Below, one piece after another: positions 35,031-46,416 of a stretch of 64,000 nt of DNA. The stretch is from Sycobia sp. Sy_11 (Eukaryota; Arthropoda; Insecta; Hymenoptera; Epichrysomallidae), in the NCBI GenBank assembly GCA_018907035.1, contig JACCIC010000222.1, positions 515,001 to 579,000 on the forward strand, in the 5' to 3' direction. The position numbers were made by a program, and so were the translations under genes. The notes under the pieces were generated by a model, which saw nothing but the letters and a program-made list of their open reading frames with translations, did no database searches and was not told the DNA's origin. Within the stretch, counting starts at the first letter, position 1. The number at the start of each line of letters is the position of its first letter.

Positions 35031-35654
35031 TGCGTATATCTATAGATATAAACACTGCAATAGCAACTGGCCTCGTCGAGTCAGCGTGACAGATAGGCCA
35101 GGTATACCGGTGCAGAGCCGGTATGCAGGGTGTATCCATTCAATGGGCAAAAGAATTTATGATGTGACTATAAAATAATCAAAAGCTAATCCAAAAAAAA
35201 AATTTTTGGAAAAAGTTCAACAGCTCCGTCTCGGCATTTCCTGAAAAATTCTACGATTATATGAAACACAGATACCTTAAAGTACATTTCTCTCGAAAAA
35301 TGCTGATTGCAGAATATAAACGTATAAATGAAACGCATAATATAAAAAATGTATTTGATAAGATCTGCAACTATTGTTTGAAATATTTTTTAGAATTTTA
35401 AGTGTACTGAAACAAAACTTGATAATTTTAAATAAATACATTTCCTTGAAATTGAAAGAACGAAATATTTCTTTAAAATCAACAATTGTTTTTAATTATA
35501 AAACACTAGTATCCCCCCGTCACGACTTCGCCCGAGATAATAATTTAACCGATTTCATAAACAATTGAATAATATCTAAGTAAAAAGTACTCTCTATATA
35601 AAAATCTATATTTATATAAATAATTGATCGTAATTTACCTATCATCGATAGAAA
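35031..35654. other. No gene seen; contains a small GC hairpin
   Basis: TACCGG and CCGGTA around GTGCAGAG (about 35105-35123) form a short stem-loop. No reading frame is supported. Confidence 0.4.
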
Positions 35655-35750
35655 TTTAATATCGGATAGAAACTGAGTAAGGTAAAAGTTCACCTGCCCG
35701 TGTTGCCTCGCCTTCCATGGACCGATTTCGGGTATAAGTCTTTTCGTCCA

Positions 35751-37340
35751 TTATCCACGTTCGGTCGTCGTCCACCGTCTCTGCCACGTCTCAATTGTCT
35801 TTGTCCGTTCTTCAGTTGCAGCGTCTTCCCTTTGAACGTTCGGACTCCGCTCGTAAATACGTTTCCGTTCGGCTGCGAGCAGATCGATGAGAATGATCCC
35901 AGCGATCACGAAAACCGCGCTCTCAGATACCGTGCGATACGCGCAAGCGATTCTTAACGCGCCCACCCTTTGTACGTTTTTCATGGCGTTCGCTCTTTTC
36001 CTGATATTCATCGTGTCGGCCCATACCTCCGCCCCGTAAAGCAGAATCTAGTGGGTAACGCTCATCAGTAGTCTTCGTACGTTCTGTCTAAGTCCTTTTG
36101 TATTGGCCATTAGTCTGCTTAAAACCTTTGTTTTTTCAGCTGCCTTATTAATCGCATTTCGTAAGTGTGGCCAGAAGCTCAGCTTCGTATCCAAGGTGAC
36201 CACAAGATACTTAACCTCACTCCTGGTCTCCAGTCTTTCCGTCCCTAACATGAAAGGAATTACCGTTTCTATACATCTGCGAGTTAGTAGCAGTAACTCG
36301 GTCTTTTGTAGCGCCAGTTGAAGTCCGTGGTCTGTCATTAATTCGGTTACCCGTCACATGACCTGATTCAGCTTTAACTGAATCCGGTGATAGTTACGCG
36401 CAACTATCACAGCTGCCACACCGTCAGCGTATGCTACGAGGCGCACGACCAAAGGCATGTCCACTCTTAGTAAGCTGTCGTACTCTAGGTTCCAGAAGTC
36501 GGAGCTCAGGATGGAACCTTGCGCTACCCCCGCTGTCACGCGTTTTCGTTTTTTTCCGTCCAGTGTCTCGTACGTCAATCCTCGGTCCCGTAAATAGTCC
36601 CATATGATACGTATAAGGTAGGAGCCAACCTTAAAAGTAGACTCCAACGCTTCCAGTATCTCTGTCCATTTTGCTGAGTTGAAGGCGTTTTGTACGTCCA
36701 GGGTCACCAGTAAAACCAGTGGTCTGGTCGCATATCAACCCCTGTTCGCCGAGTGAAATATGTTCGTCACGTCATCTACAGCCCCTATTGTCGACCGTCC
36801 TTTCCTAAATCCGTGTTGTTGTTCAGATAGGTCTCCGGCATCTTTAATTGCTTGTAGCAGTCTTGGTCTTAGTAGTAACTCAAACAGCTACTCTATCGTA
36901 TTAAGTAGACAGAGAGGCCTGTACGACGAAGGCAAATCAGAGTTTCCATTAGATTTACTGATGAGAATCAGTCGAGCCTTCTTCCATTGTCTGCTAAATA
37001 CTCCCTCCACCAGCCACCCGCTGTACAACTCTAAGAGGATATCTGGGCGACGTAAAGCGACCGCCCGAAGCACCTTGCCAGGTATTCCATCCGGACCTAG
37101 AGCCTTGTTAGGCTTCAACGCATTCGAAGCCCTATAGAGCTATTCCTGTGTGAAGAGAGGGATGTCCTTCTCTCTTGTCTCATTCGTCACGTCCGTTATG
37201 TCTGGATGGATCGGGAAGAGTACTTAGACTATCCGTTCCATCGTTTCCGCGTCTCGTAATACCGGTGGGCATCGAACCCCCAGCGCCCTTGTCACAATTT
37301 TGTAACCGTTTCCCCAAGGATCTGAGTCCACCTCGTCAAT
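35751..37340 (-). pseudogene. Reverse transcriptase of element C, YADG active site
   Basis: Four frames. The first, 37118-36888, has ALGPDGIPGKVLRAV and SSYRPLCLLNTIE. The second, 36707-36354, has LDVQNAFNSAKWTEI, TAGVAQGSILSSDFW and VAYADGVAAV, where the second aspartate of YADD is glycine. The third, 36338-36048, has LALQKTELLLLTRR and VKYLVVTLDTKLSFW. The fourth, 36011-35751, is the thumb/connection. The YADG change alone would inactivate the polymerase. Confidence 0.87.
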
Positions 37341-37349
37341 TAGTCGAGT

Positions 37350-38105
37350 TCAGCACCGTTTCTTATTGTCATTGATCGTAAATCTCAGCCGCCTCCTGGT
37401 GAGACTGTACTCCGCGGAGTAAAGTCCCACTTCGCCTCGACTTCGAGCTCGTTGAGCTCTCCATCTCAGTTTTAAGCAGATGCTTCTGAGTTCCGCAATC
37501 TCAGCCGTCCACCAGTATATCTGTCGTCTATTGCGTATATTCCGTTTCTTGGTCATTATGTCATCGCAAAGACGTTGAAAAAAACCAGTCGTCGCTGCCG
37601 CTAACGCCTCCACCCTATCCCGGTACGTCAACTCTTGAGGCACCTCCGTGAGGGAGGCTTTGCATATTGTAGCTGCCTTTCGAGTTTGTCCTTGTCTAGG
37701 CGCTTTGGATTCCATCCGGTAAGACTTGTACGTAACCCATGCATTCGTTTCATCTCGTCTGTCAGTTTTAAACCAATGTACTGGTGATCACTGGCTGTGT
37801 AGCCTTCGATCACCCGCCACGCCTTCACACTTGTCCGAATTCTGTTCGAAGCTAGAGTCACGTCCTGTATGGAATTACCATAGCCGGGTCGTCTGTAAGT
37901 CGGTGTCATTCCTTCGTTGAGTACTGCCAGGTCCAGCCTTGCGGCCATCTCCAGCAGTAGTCGTCCCCATCTGTTGGTCGATGTCATTCCCCACTCAATC
38001 GCTCTCGCGTTAAAGTCGCCCGCCACGATCACGTCGCCAGGGATTTCTCGTACAGCGTCCTCGATTCTCTCGAGTTTGGCCGCGTACTCAGAGGCACTAT
38101 AGTTA
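37350..38105 (-). pseudogene. Endonuclease and linker of element C
   Basis: Endonuclease pieces at 38032-37628: VIVAGDFNARAIEWGMTSTN, GNSIQDVTLASNRIR and IEGYTASDHQYIGLKL. All the active-site blocks GDFN, DVT and SDH are kept. The linker at 37600-37350 has IYWWTAEIAELRS. A frameshift at about 37640-37700 separates the two parts. Confidence 0.87.
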
Positions 38106-38127
38106 ATAAATTGCTATAATCATATAC

Positions 38128-38222
38128 TCTATTGTTATTCTTGTATTACACACGTATTTCCTTTTAACACGCATTATCCTTATTATAATCCTCAGTATTA
38201 TTATTATTATTATTATTATTTA
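38128..38222 (-). repeat. Shared about 75-bp segment plus (TTA)n at the 3' side of element B
   Basis: CTATTGTTATTCTTGTATTA, ACACGCATTATCCTTATTAT and neighbouring bases recur almost unchanged at 47157-47234, again directly followed by (TTA)n and the poly(A) end of a minus-strand retrotransposon. It is either part of a shared 3' tail or a common target. Confidence 0.85.
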
Positions 38223-38236
38223 TTTTTTTTTTTTTT

Positions 38237-38505
38237 CGGAGTCTGTGAATGCTGTTTATGCATCTCCGATGGTCGTTCAGCAAGAATGGTCCTGAAAAAC
38301 GACCACCGGAGTATGTGCGACTCGACAGAAAACCCATGTCACTACGCACTAAACACATATCTCCGTGTTGCACCGACACCAGCCCGGAACTGTTATACAC
38401 ATTACTTCAGCCTGGGCGGCAGTCCTTGCGTGGTCATTTCACGTTCATATCTTTCATTCCAGATTCTCATGCATACTCGATATTACATTCACTCTTCATA
38501 GACTT
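38237..38505 (-). other. 3' UTR of element B
   Basis: Follows the ORF2 stop in element sense and ends GCATTCACAGACTCCG before the A-run. That ending resembles GCATTCACGACACC of the inverted A copy, so the two families share a 3' terminal motif. Confidence 0.75.
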
Positions 38506-40373
38506 TCAATCGTCCAGACATCCATCTGCTCTTTTGTTCTGAAGCACATTCATAACGTATTTTGCGATCAACCGCCAGCTGTCCGCGTCCGTCATCATAA
38601 TTTTCGTCACGTTTTCTGGCGTGATCACTCCTGTCCTCGTCTGTAACTCTAGTCGCGGCTCAGTACAATGTTCGCACACAAAAAATTTGTGCTCCGCATC
38701 GTCCCAAGCCCATCCGCAGTACTTGCATTCTGAATAGGCGACCCTTTTCATCTTGCAGAGGTACTTACCGAAGTATCCGTGTCCGGACAGAAATTGGGTA
38801 AGGTAGAAGTTCACCTCTCCGTATTTCCTCTCTTTCCACGGACCGATTTCGGGTATTAGTCTTTTCGTCCACCGTCCTCTTTCGTCCGTCGTCCACCGTC
38901 TCTGCCATGTCTCTATGGTCTTCGTCCGTTCTTCAGTCACAGCGTCTTCCCTTCCAACGTTCAAGCTCCGCTCGTAAATTCGCTTCCGTTCGGCCGCGAG
39001 CAGATCGATGGGAATGACCCCAGCAATCACGAAAAGGGCGCTCTCAGACACGGTACGATACTCGCACGCGATTCTTAACGCGCCCACCCTTTGTACGCTT
39101 TTCATGGCGTTCGCGCGTTTCCTGATATTCATCGCGTCAGCCCAAACCTCCGCCCCGTAAAGCAAAATCGAGTGGGTAACGCTCATCAGCAGTCTCCGAA
39201 CGTTCTGTTTCGGTCCGTTGGTATTGGCCATCAGTCTACTTAGAGTCTTGATCTTTTCTGCTGCCTTTGTAGCCGCGTTTCGTAGGTGGGACCAGAAGCT
39301 CAGCTTCGTATCCAAGGTAACGCCAAGGTACATGACTTCACTCCTGGTTTCCAGTCTTTCCGTCCCTAACGTCATCGGAAACACCGTCTGTATACGTCTG
39401 CGAGTCAGCAGCCACAACTCAGTCTTTTGCAGCGCGAGCTGCAGTCCGTGATCTGTCATCCATTCGTTCATGCGTCTCATGACCTGATTCAGCTTTAATT
39501 GAATCAAGTGATAGTCGCGTGCGACTATCACGGCTGCCACATCGTCGGCATAGGCAATGAGACGCGCGTCGGAGGGCATGTCTAGTCTCAGCAAACCGTC
39601 GTATTGTACGTTCCAGAAGTCGGGGCCTAAAATGGAACCCTGCGCCACCCCCGCTGTCACGCGTTTCCATTTCTTTCCGTCCAAAGTATCATACGTCAGT
39701 CCTCGGTCTCGTAAGTAGTCCCGTATGATACGAAGGAGGTAGGAGTCAACCTTGAAAGTCAACTCCAACGCCCCCAGTATCGCTGGGCGTTGCGTCTATT
39801 TTGCAGAGTTAAAGGCGTTACGAACGTCCAGGGTCACCAACAGAACCAGTGGTCTGGTTGCATGACAGCCCCTGTTCGCCGCGTGAAAGATGTTCGTCAC
39901 GTCACCTATAGCTCCGATTGTCGACCGTCCTTTTCTAAATCCGTGTTGTTGTTCGGATAGGTCTCCGGCGTTTTGAATTGCCTGTGACAGTCTTGGTCTC
40001 AGCATTAGCTCCAACAGCTTCCCTGCCGTATTTAGTAGGCAGAGAGGCCTGTATGAAGAAGGCAAATCGGGGTTCCCCTTAGACTTACGGATGAGAACCA
40101 ATCGAGCCTCCTTCCAGAACCTGCTAAAAACTCCCTCCACCAGACACCCGTTGTACAAACCCAAAAGGATATCCGGGCGGCGCGAAGCGACCACCCGTAA
40201 CACCTCACTAGGTATGCCATCGGGCCCGGGGCCTTGTTAGGCTTCAACGCATTCGAAGCTCTGCAGAGCTCTTCCTGCGTGAAGAGAGGGATCTCTATAT
40301 CTGTCATTTCGTTTGTCGCGTCCGTTCTGTTGGGATGGCTTGGGAAAAGTCTCTCAACTATCCGCTCCATCAC
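38506..40373 (-). pseudogene. Reverse transcriptase and C-terminal knuckle of element B
   Basis: RT fingers at 40373-39796 in two overlapping frames (NALKPNKAPGP, SSYRPLCLLNTAGKLLELML, QQHGFRKGRSTIGAI, TLDVRNAFNSAK). Then one long open frame of 420 codons, 39768-38506, has TAGVAQGSILGPDFW, IAYADDVAAVIVARD (intact YADD), LALQKTELWLLTRR, VMYLGVTLDTKLSFW, and the C-terminal CKYCGWAWDDAEHKFFVC knuckle. Breaks occur only near 39770 and 40200. This is the best-preserved polymerase of the B/C subfamily in the window. Confidence 0.9.
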
Positions 40374-40547
40374 TTTCGCGTCTCGTAGTTCCGGCGGACC
40401 CCGACCTCCCAGGGCGCATGTTACAATTTTATAACCGTTGCCCCAGGGATCTGAGTCTACCTCGTTGATTAGTTTTGTCCAACACCGTTTCTTACTGTCA
40501 TTGATCGCGTATCTCAGTCGCTGTCTGGCGCGACTATACTCCGTAGA

Positions 40548-41194
40548 TTATAGTCCCACTACGCCTCGACTTCGGGCTCGTTGAGCTTTCCGTCTCAGCT
40601 TCAAACAATTGCTTCTGAGATCCGCGATCTCGGCTGTCCACCAGTATGTTTGTCGTCTGTTTAGTACTTTCCGTTTCTTGGGCATGGTGGCATCACATAG
40701 GCGCTGGAGGAAGCCAGTCGTTGCCGCCGCTAACGCCTCCACCCTGTCCCGGTTCGTCAATTCTTGAGGCACCTCTCGTAAGGGAGGTTCTGCATTTTGC
40801 AGATACCTTTCGAGTTCGTCTATGTCTAGGCGTTTGGGGTTCCACCCTGTAGATGTTGTGCCCCGTCTCCTCGTCTGTCTCGTCGCGTCAGTCAGTTTGA
40901 AGGCAATGTACTGGTGATCACTGGCCGTATAGTCCTGGATCACCCGCCACGCCCTTATCCTGGTTCGAATTCTGTCCGAGGTCAGAGTCACGTCTGGTAT
41001 GGAGTTACCATACCCTGGTCGTCTGTACGTCGGTATCGTTCCTTCGTTAACTACTGCCAGGTCCAGCCTTGCGGCCATCTCCAGCAGCAGTCTTCCCCGT
41101 CTGTTGGTCAAGGGCATTCCCCACTCGATCGCCCGCGCGTTAAAGTCGCCCGCCACGATCACGTTACCAGGGATTTCCCGCAACGCGTCCTCGA

Positions 41195-41198
<4 letters not shown>
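40548..41198 (-). pseudogene. Endonuclease and linker of element B
   Basis: Opens directly out of the (ATT)n array: IEDALREIPGNVIVAGDFNA, then DLAVVNEGTIPTYRRPGYGN, SIPDVTLTSDRI and QDYTASDHQYIAFKL. The catalytic blocks are intact. It continues into the linker TYWWTAEIADLRSN and stops at about 40548. The true N-terminus is missing. Confidence 0.88.

Positions 41199-41277
<79 letters not shown>
41199..41277. repeat. (TTA)n array between elements B and A
   Basis: About 26 uninterrupted TTA units. Element B starts at its left edge on the minus strand. The sequence leading into element A starts at its right edge on the plus strand. Confidence 0.95.
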
Positions 41278-41278
<1 letters not shown>

Positions 41279-42209
41279 CCATCCGTTGTCTGTACCTTGA
41301 CGAAGATCGGCTATTTCACCATCTCTCAGCCGATCGGGTGATGGGCTTAAAAGAGTACCTCCTCCTACCAATGAATGGAAGGGCGAAAAGATAGTATGAT
41401 AGCTGCCATTTTATGAGTGAGCGGATATCCCTGGAGTATATCCCAGAGTAAATGAGTTAACGCACGGAGCAATGATGTGCTGGAAGATCCGAAAGGGCAA
41501 CTGAATAGGGACTTCCATGCCGACCATGATCGAAGCTGCAGGTCCTATAAACAGACCTTCGTCAGTAATACAGAGATTAAGGAAGGCACACTCGCTCAGA
41601 GACTCTATAAACGGGTACCTCTTGAGGAGTGAAAACACATGCGGAGCGTAAGCGAACGTTCCTGTAAAAGGGATCCTAGCAGAGTAATTATAGATGCATG
41701 AGTGAACTTCAAACATTGGAGTTTCACTAGAATATTTGAGGGAAAATGTATGAATTTACATGAATGAAGGTTAGAATGAGGTACTCTTGAACAAATGACA
41801 GACCGCCGTGTTTGCCGTGCGGTGCGACCCGTGAGCTGCCAAAAGGAGATCCTGGGTGTCGAGGCTTACGCCCGGTTGCGTGCTGGGTGACCCGAAACAT
41901 CTTTGGCTCCCGCTGACGGCAAGACGGGAGGCTAGATCCTAGCCAGATCTAGTCAAACGGCCTTGGCGAGCGCGTTCGGTGTGTGATTTCCTCCAATGTT
42001 TCTCCAGAGAGTGAAACACCTTGTTGTTGAGGTGCGAAGCTCGAGAGGACAGAGGCGGAATAGTGCACCAGAGCGCGCTATACTCCTACACAATGGTCCG
42101 AGGTGAGTCAGCCCTTACAGGCATGTGTTGGGGGGCTGCCTCATCGAGCTCAACGTTGAAGGGTCCAGGAGGCTGACCATCTGCAGGAATGAAGTTAAAA
42201 AATTGATCT
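41278..42209 (+). other. 5' leader of element A (left limit uncertain)
   Basis: No ORF1 sequence; GC-rich from about 41800. R1-clade elements carry an internal promoter in such leaders, but no specific motif can be named. The minus-strand 101-codon frame at 41411-41716 has no recognisable domain. The left half (41278-41790) might belong to another element. Confidence 0.5.
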
Positions 42210-43432
42210 ATGGATTGCCTAAAGCAACAAAGGAGTTACCTTAGGGTGGGGGAGGGAAAGCCGGCTGAGGCCGGGATTAAGTCTGTTGAGCGGACGAGTG
42301 AACTGGAGATTATTCTCCAACTTGCTCGACTGCTCAAGGACATGATCAAAGCAATGAAGAGCCAACCAAACATCAAAAAAGATATCAAGGATGGCAGTCC
42401 AAAAGCTGAAGAGCTCGTAGATGCTCTTCAGCACAAAATACAAGGGAAGAAGGTACCGGGGAGCCTCCTGCCAACAACTAGACAGAAGAGAGAAGAGATA
42501 ACCCCGAAGAGACCGGCATCAAGTCCCCCGGATATCTCCCTTACTAAGGAGAAAAAAAAGGGGAGAACAGGAGGACAAAAAAGAAGGGTGGCAAGAAGTT
42601 AAAACAAAAAAAAAAGAACAGTAAGAAGAAGCAAAGTGTGCAGAATACTGAGGAACAACCTCAGCATCCAAAAAAGAAAGCAATAAGCACAGAAATTAAA
42701 AAAAAAAGGCCAAAGCTCGATGCGATCGCCATCAAACCAGCGCAGGGGAAATCCTACGCTGAGGTGATGAGATCCATCAGAGCGGTCAAACCGGAGGACT
42801 TGGGCGCGGATGTGAGGACCGTCCGGAAAACCAAATCGGGTGAGGTGCTGATTGAACTCAGACATACCAAACCCGAAGGTCGGAAGGCACTCGCTGAAGT
42901 GCTCAAGGAAGCAACTGGCCAGAGTGGCTGTGTCAGGGAGCTGACCCCTAGAGGAAGTCTAGAGGTTAGAGACCTGGACTGCTGCGTGACGGAGGATGAG
43001 GTGTGTGAGGCCCTCAAAAGTAAACTGCCAGATTATTGTAGCGAGCTGCAGGTTAGAGTGACCAAAACCAACACTGCGGAACAGCGTGCTGCTATCGTAG
43101 CGTTGGAAGAGGTTGCTGCCGTGCGTCTGCTGAAGATCGGGTTTTTGCGAGTGGGCCTGGTGAATTGTCGTGTACGCCGCCGCGAAATAATGACGAGGTG
43201 CTACAGGTGCCTAGGATATGGCCACTGGAGCCATACCTGTAAAGGCCCTGATCGTAGCGCCTGTTGTTATCGTTGCGGACAGAGAGAACACAAGGTTGCG
43301 TCTTGCACCGCAGAACCCGAATGCTTTCTCTGTAAAGGTGAAGCGAAATCGGAGGGACGCCGGCATGTTGCCGGTTCCGGCGCCTGTCCGACTTTTCGCG
43401 AGGCTCTCTCAAAAAAGGCTAAATGGTCGTAA
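42210..43432 (+). pseudogene. ORF1 (gag-like, three CCHC knuckles) of element A
   Basis: Starts at ATG 42210 (MDCLKQQRSYLRVGEGKPAE). The first 130 codons include a helical stretch and a Lys-rich region. The frame changes in the A-rich run at about 42550-42620 and then stays open to 43432. The second part has a conserved core (KSYAEVMRSIRAVKPEDLG, SLEVRDLDCCVTEDEVCEAL). It ends with three zinc knuckles: CYRCLGYGHWSHTC, CYRCGQREHKVASC and a C-terminal CFLCKGE variant. ORF1 proteins of this clade form RNP particles with the element RNA. The stop TAA overlaps the ORF2 start (ATGGTCGTAA). One indel would suffice to break it; a sequencing error in the A-run is possible. Confidence 0.88.
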
Positions 43433-46020
43433 TTCTGCAAGGGAATATTAATCGCAGCAGGACAGCTGATCACCTCCTTCTTCGGCTTTGCCACGATACT
43501 GATGCTGATATATTAATTATCAGCGAACAGTATCGGAACAGAGAAGGAGTAGGTTGGTTCACCGATAACTATGGAACGGCAGCCATTTGGATTCCTGACC
43601 CACGAAAAACAAAAGTAGAGGATCATGGATCTGGAAATGGCTATGTTTGGGTAACATGCAATCACATCACGTATGTGAGTTGCTATATTACACCAAACCA
43701 AGCCATAGGTGACTACCAGGTCATATTAGATGACCTGGAAGACACCGTCAGAGAAATGAAAGGTGAGCTGGTAATGGCAGGTGACTTTAATGCAAGGGCC
43801 CTAGAATGGGGCATGGCGGAGCCCGACTCCAGAGGTCGAAGAGTCATGGAACTAGCGTCCAGACTTGGTCTAATAGTTCTAAATACAGGCAATACTTCGA
43901 CCTTCAGGAGACCGGGCTATACCGAAACTATACCTGATGTGACCTTTGCGACAGAACATCTGGCCTCTCGAATCCAGGACTGGCAGGTGATCGAGGACTA
44001 CACAGCCAGCGATCACCAGTATATCACATTCCGCGTATGCGATAGAATGCCAGGTTTCACTGGACACAATTCGCGAGGGCCCCCTAGATGGAACGTTGCA
44101 GGGATAAATAGAGAGAAATTCTCACAGGCCATTGAACGCGGTCAGCAAAGCCTTGTTAGGATTCCAAATGGCTCATCGATAATTCAGCACGCCAAGGAGT
44201 TGACTAGCGCCACAATGCGCATTCTACGCCGGGCTTGCGAAGAGTCGATGCCGTGCAAAGTGGTTGGTGGAAAAAGACGTCCTGTTTACTGGTGGACGGC
44301 TGAGATAGCTGACATGAGGCGTAGGTGTTTACATCTACGACGAATGTCACAGAGAGCTTGTAAACACGGAGATGACATCACTATGATGAGGGCTGAATAC
44401 AAGCTATCTAAGAAAGCCCTTCGACGAGCGATCGAAGCCAGCAAACGCCGATGCTGGAAGGCGCTGTGTGAAGACATAGATGGGGATCCATGGGGATTGG
44501 GATACAGGGTAGTTGCTGGAAAACTGGGAGCTCATGGAAACATGGGCACCTTGGACTCCGGCACAATGCGAAACATCGTAGATACCCTTTTCCCTACCCA
44601 CCCTGATAGGTCTGATCCAGCTCCACCGAAACGAGAACTGGATGTACCTCTTTTCAGCAAAGAGGAGCTCGGTAGAGCCGTGAGAACCATGCGGAATAAG
44701 AGGGCTCCAGGACTTGACGGAATTCCAGGAGAGGTGCTGAAAATAGTAGTTGAGGAGCATCCAGAACTCCTGTCGATGTACAATTCGTGCTTGACAGCTG
44801 GTTTATTCTATTCTAGCTGGAAGGTGGCGAAACTTGTGCTTATCGTCAAGGGCAAGGGTCCTCCGGAGGCGCCCTCGTCGTATCGACCTCTTTGTATGTT
44901 AGATACAGCTGGAAAGCTGATGGAGCGTCTACTGAAGTCACGACTCCTGGGAGCTGTTGCTGCTGCCGGCGGCTTGGCTGACAGACAGTACGGATTCCGG
45001 GGAGGCAGGGCGACGGTGGACACAATCCTCGAGGTTGTTGATGCGGCGAGGCGCACAGAGAGAGGTAATCACTACTCTCGACCTGTTTGCCTCCTGGCTA
45101 ACCTTGACGTTCGGAATGCCTTCAACTCTGTTGGATGGGCAAATGTTTTGAGGGCCATGGAGCGAGACTTTCGGATGCCACCTTATATACTTCGTATATT
45201 GGATGACTACCTTAAGGATCGATACTTGGTTTACGAGACAACGAACGGTCGGAGAAGGAAAAAACTTAGTTCTGGGGTGGCTCAGGGGTCTGTACTCGGA
45301 GCCGACATGTGGAACGTTTCATATGACGGAATACTCCGGATGCAGATGCCTGAGGACACCTTTCTGGTTGGATACGCAGATGATGTAGCAGCCGTTATCA
45401 TCGCTAGAGATTATGACGCATCACAGATGCGACTAAACCAGGTGATGCGTCGAGTGCAGAGAAGGATGGAGAACAATGGGTTAGAACTGGCGGCGGCGAA
45501 AACGGAGATCGTGCTCCTAACTAAGAAACGTATCCCAAAGATACGCCTTATGCAGGTTGGAGACACGACGGTGAGTACCAAAGCAGCTGTAAGGTACCTG
45601 GGGGTGACGCTTGATTCCAAGCTGACCTTCTGGGACCAAATAAATAAAGTGGCGGATAGAGCTGCCCGAGTGACAGCACAACTTAGCAGGTTGATGGCCA
45701 ATGTTGGTGGTCCAGCACCCTGCAAGCGGCGTCTGCTCATAAGGACAGCTGAATCCATCATGCTATACGGCGCGGAGGTATGGGCCGATGCACTGATGGC
45801 CCAAAAATATAGAAAAAGAATGGCGGCAGTGCAGCGTAGAGGGGCATTACGCATCGTGAGCTCCTACCGTACGGTCTCCGAGTCGGCGGTGCTGGTAATC
45901 GCATGTGTTACCCCCATTGATCTCCAGGCACAAGAAAAGAAATTTGTCCACCAGAATAAGAATATTCTCGGCAGAATTGAGGCAGCTGCATGGGCCAGAG
46001 CTGTCACGATAACCGAATGA
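43423..46020 (+). CDS. ORF2 endonuclease/reverse transcriptase of element A
   Basis: 865 open codons from ATG 43423. Residues about 1-205 are the APE endonuclease: MVVILQGNINRSRTADHLLL, GDFNARALEWG near 118, IPDVTFAT near 175 and YTASDHQYI near 193. Residues about 285-400 are the linker, with VYWWTAEIADMRR. Residues about 420-760 are the RT: APGLDGIPGEVLK, YRPLCMLDTAGKLMERLL, YGFRGGRATVDTI, LDVRNAFNSVGW near 560, SGVAQGSVLGADMW near 617 and VGYADDVAAVI near 648, with both catalytic aspartates intact. The thumb contains VRYLGVTLDSKLTFWDQ. The enzyme would nick target DNA and copy element RNA in place. The frame stops at TGA 46018, where relatives have a Trp codon, and a second Trp-to-TAG follows about 12 bases later. 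Confidence 0.93.
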   Translation: MVVILQGNINRSRTADHLLLRLCHDTDADILIISEQYRNREGVGWFTDNYGTAAIWIPDPRKTKVEDHGSGNGYVWVTCNHITYVSCYITPNQAIGDYQVILDDLEDTVREMKGELVMAGDFNARALEWGMAEPDSRGRRVMELASRLGLIVLNTGNTSTFRRPGYTETIPDVTFATEHLASRIQDWQVIEDYTASDHQYITFRVCDRMPGFTGHNSRGPPRWNVAGINREKFSQAIERGQQSLVRIPNGSSIIQHAKELTSATMRILRRACEESMPCKVVGGKRRPVYWWTAEIADMRRRCLHLRRMSQRACKHGDDITMMRAEYKLSKKALRRAIEASKRRCWKALCEDIDGDPWGLGYRVVAGKLGAHGNMGTLDSGTMRNIVDTLFPTHPDRSDPAPPKRELDVPLFSKEELGRAVRTMRNKRAPGLDGIPGEVLKIVVEEHPELLSMYNSCLTAGLFYSSWKVAKLVLIVKGKGPPEAPSSYRPLCMLDTAGKLMERLLKSRLLGAVAAAGGLADRQYGFRGGRATVDTILEVVDAARRTERGNHYSRPVCLLANLDVRNAFNSVGWANVLRAMERDFRMPPYILRILDDYLKDRYLVYETTNGRRRKKLSSGVAQGSVLGADMWNVSYDGILRMQMPEDTFLVGYADDVAAVIIARDYDASQMRLNQVMRRVQRRMENNGLELAAAKTEIVLLTKKRIPKIRLMQVGDTTVSTKAAVRYLGVTLDSKLTFWDQINKVADRAARVTAQLSRLMANVGGPAPCKRRLLIRTAESIMLYGAEVWADALMAQKYRKRMAAVQRRGALRIVSSYRTVSESAVLVIACVTPIDLQAQEKKFVHQNKNILGRIEAAAWARAVTITE

Positions 46021-46416
46021 CAGAAGCGCTAGAAGAGGGATCCGCGCGGCCGATGGACGGCTCGTCTGATCAATCAGTTAAAGCCATGGCTCCAGAGGTC
46101 GCACGGAGAGGTTAATTACCACCTCACACAGCTCTTATCGGAGCACGGTCGGTTTCGATCCTATCTCCACAAGATGGGGAAAGTACCGGATCCGAGCTGT
46201 GCCCACTGTTGCGCTCCCCGAGACGATGCACTTCACACATTCTTTCAGTGCGAGGTGTTTCGCCTTGAAAGGGAGTGCCTCTGGAGAGACATAGGACCAT
46301 GTGGGCCTGATAATATCGTTCGGCTGATGCTAGAGAGCTATGAGAAGTGGTCCAGGATTTGCAATTTCTGCAAAGCCATCCTGGACCACAAAAGAAGAAT
46401 TGAAGAAGGCGTGTAA
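46021..46416 (+). pseudogene. ORF2 C-terminal region of element A, after two nonsense codons
   Basis: The same frame continues after TGA 46018 and TAG about 46030 (both Trp codons in related copies). It shows RDPRGRWTARLINQLKPWLQ, HGEVNYHLTQLLSEHGRF and the C-terminal knuckle CAHCCAPRDDALHTFFQC, then stops at 46416. Because both lesions are G-to-A changes at TGG codons, the copy may have died recently. Confidence 0.88.

Larger units (their letters stand above)
35655..38110 (-). mobile_element. R1-clade non-LTR retrotransposon C, truncated at both ends
   Basis: Same family as element B, on the same strand, and richer in GC than its flanks. The 5' end at about 38105 starts within the endonuclease (upstream of GDVIVAGDFNARAIEWG). 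The 3' end at about 35655 stops at the VNFYLTQF block, before the C-terminal knuckle. There is no ORF1, tail or target duplication. Frames are broken many times. Its junctions are to plain AT-rich DNA, unlike the (TTA)n junctions of its relatives. Confidence 0.88.
38223..41198 (-). mobile_element. R1-clade non-LTR retrotransposon B, 5' truncated
   Basis: Minus-strand. The 3' A-run is at 38223-38236, preceded (element sense) by a 3' UTR of about 270 bases. ORF2 extends to 41198, where it starts inside the endonuclease directly against a (TTA)n array. The longest open stretch is 420 codons. It differs from element A in sequence but has the same architecture. Frames are otherwise interrupted between 39770 and 40550. 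Not autonomous. Confidence 0.9.

Noticed and set aside
34710..35178. Several 78-107-codon frames
   Set aside because: They are TyrIle repeats translated from (TA)n plus the inverted-repeat arms.
40914..41394. Plus-strand frames of about 130 codons rich in Tyr or Ile
   Set aside because: They are translations of (TTA)n and the antisense of element B endonuclease.
43092..45854. Several minus-strand frames of 60-147 codons
   Set aside because: Antisense shadows of ORF1 and ORF2 of element A.
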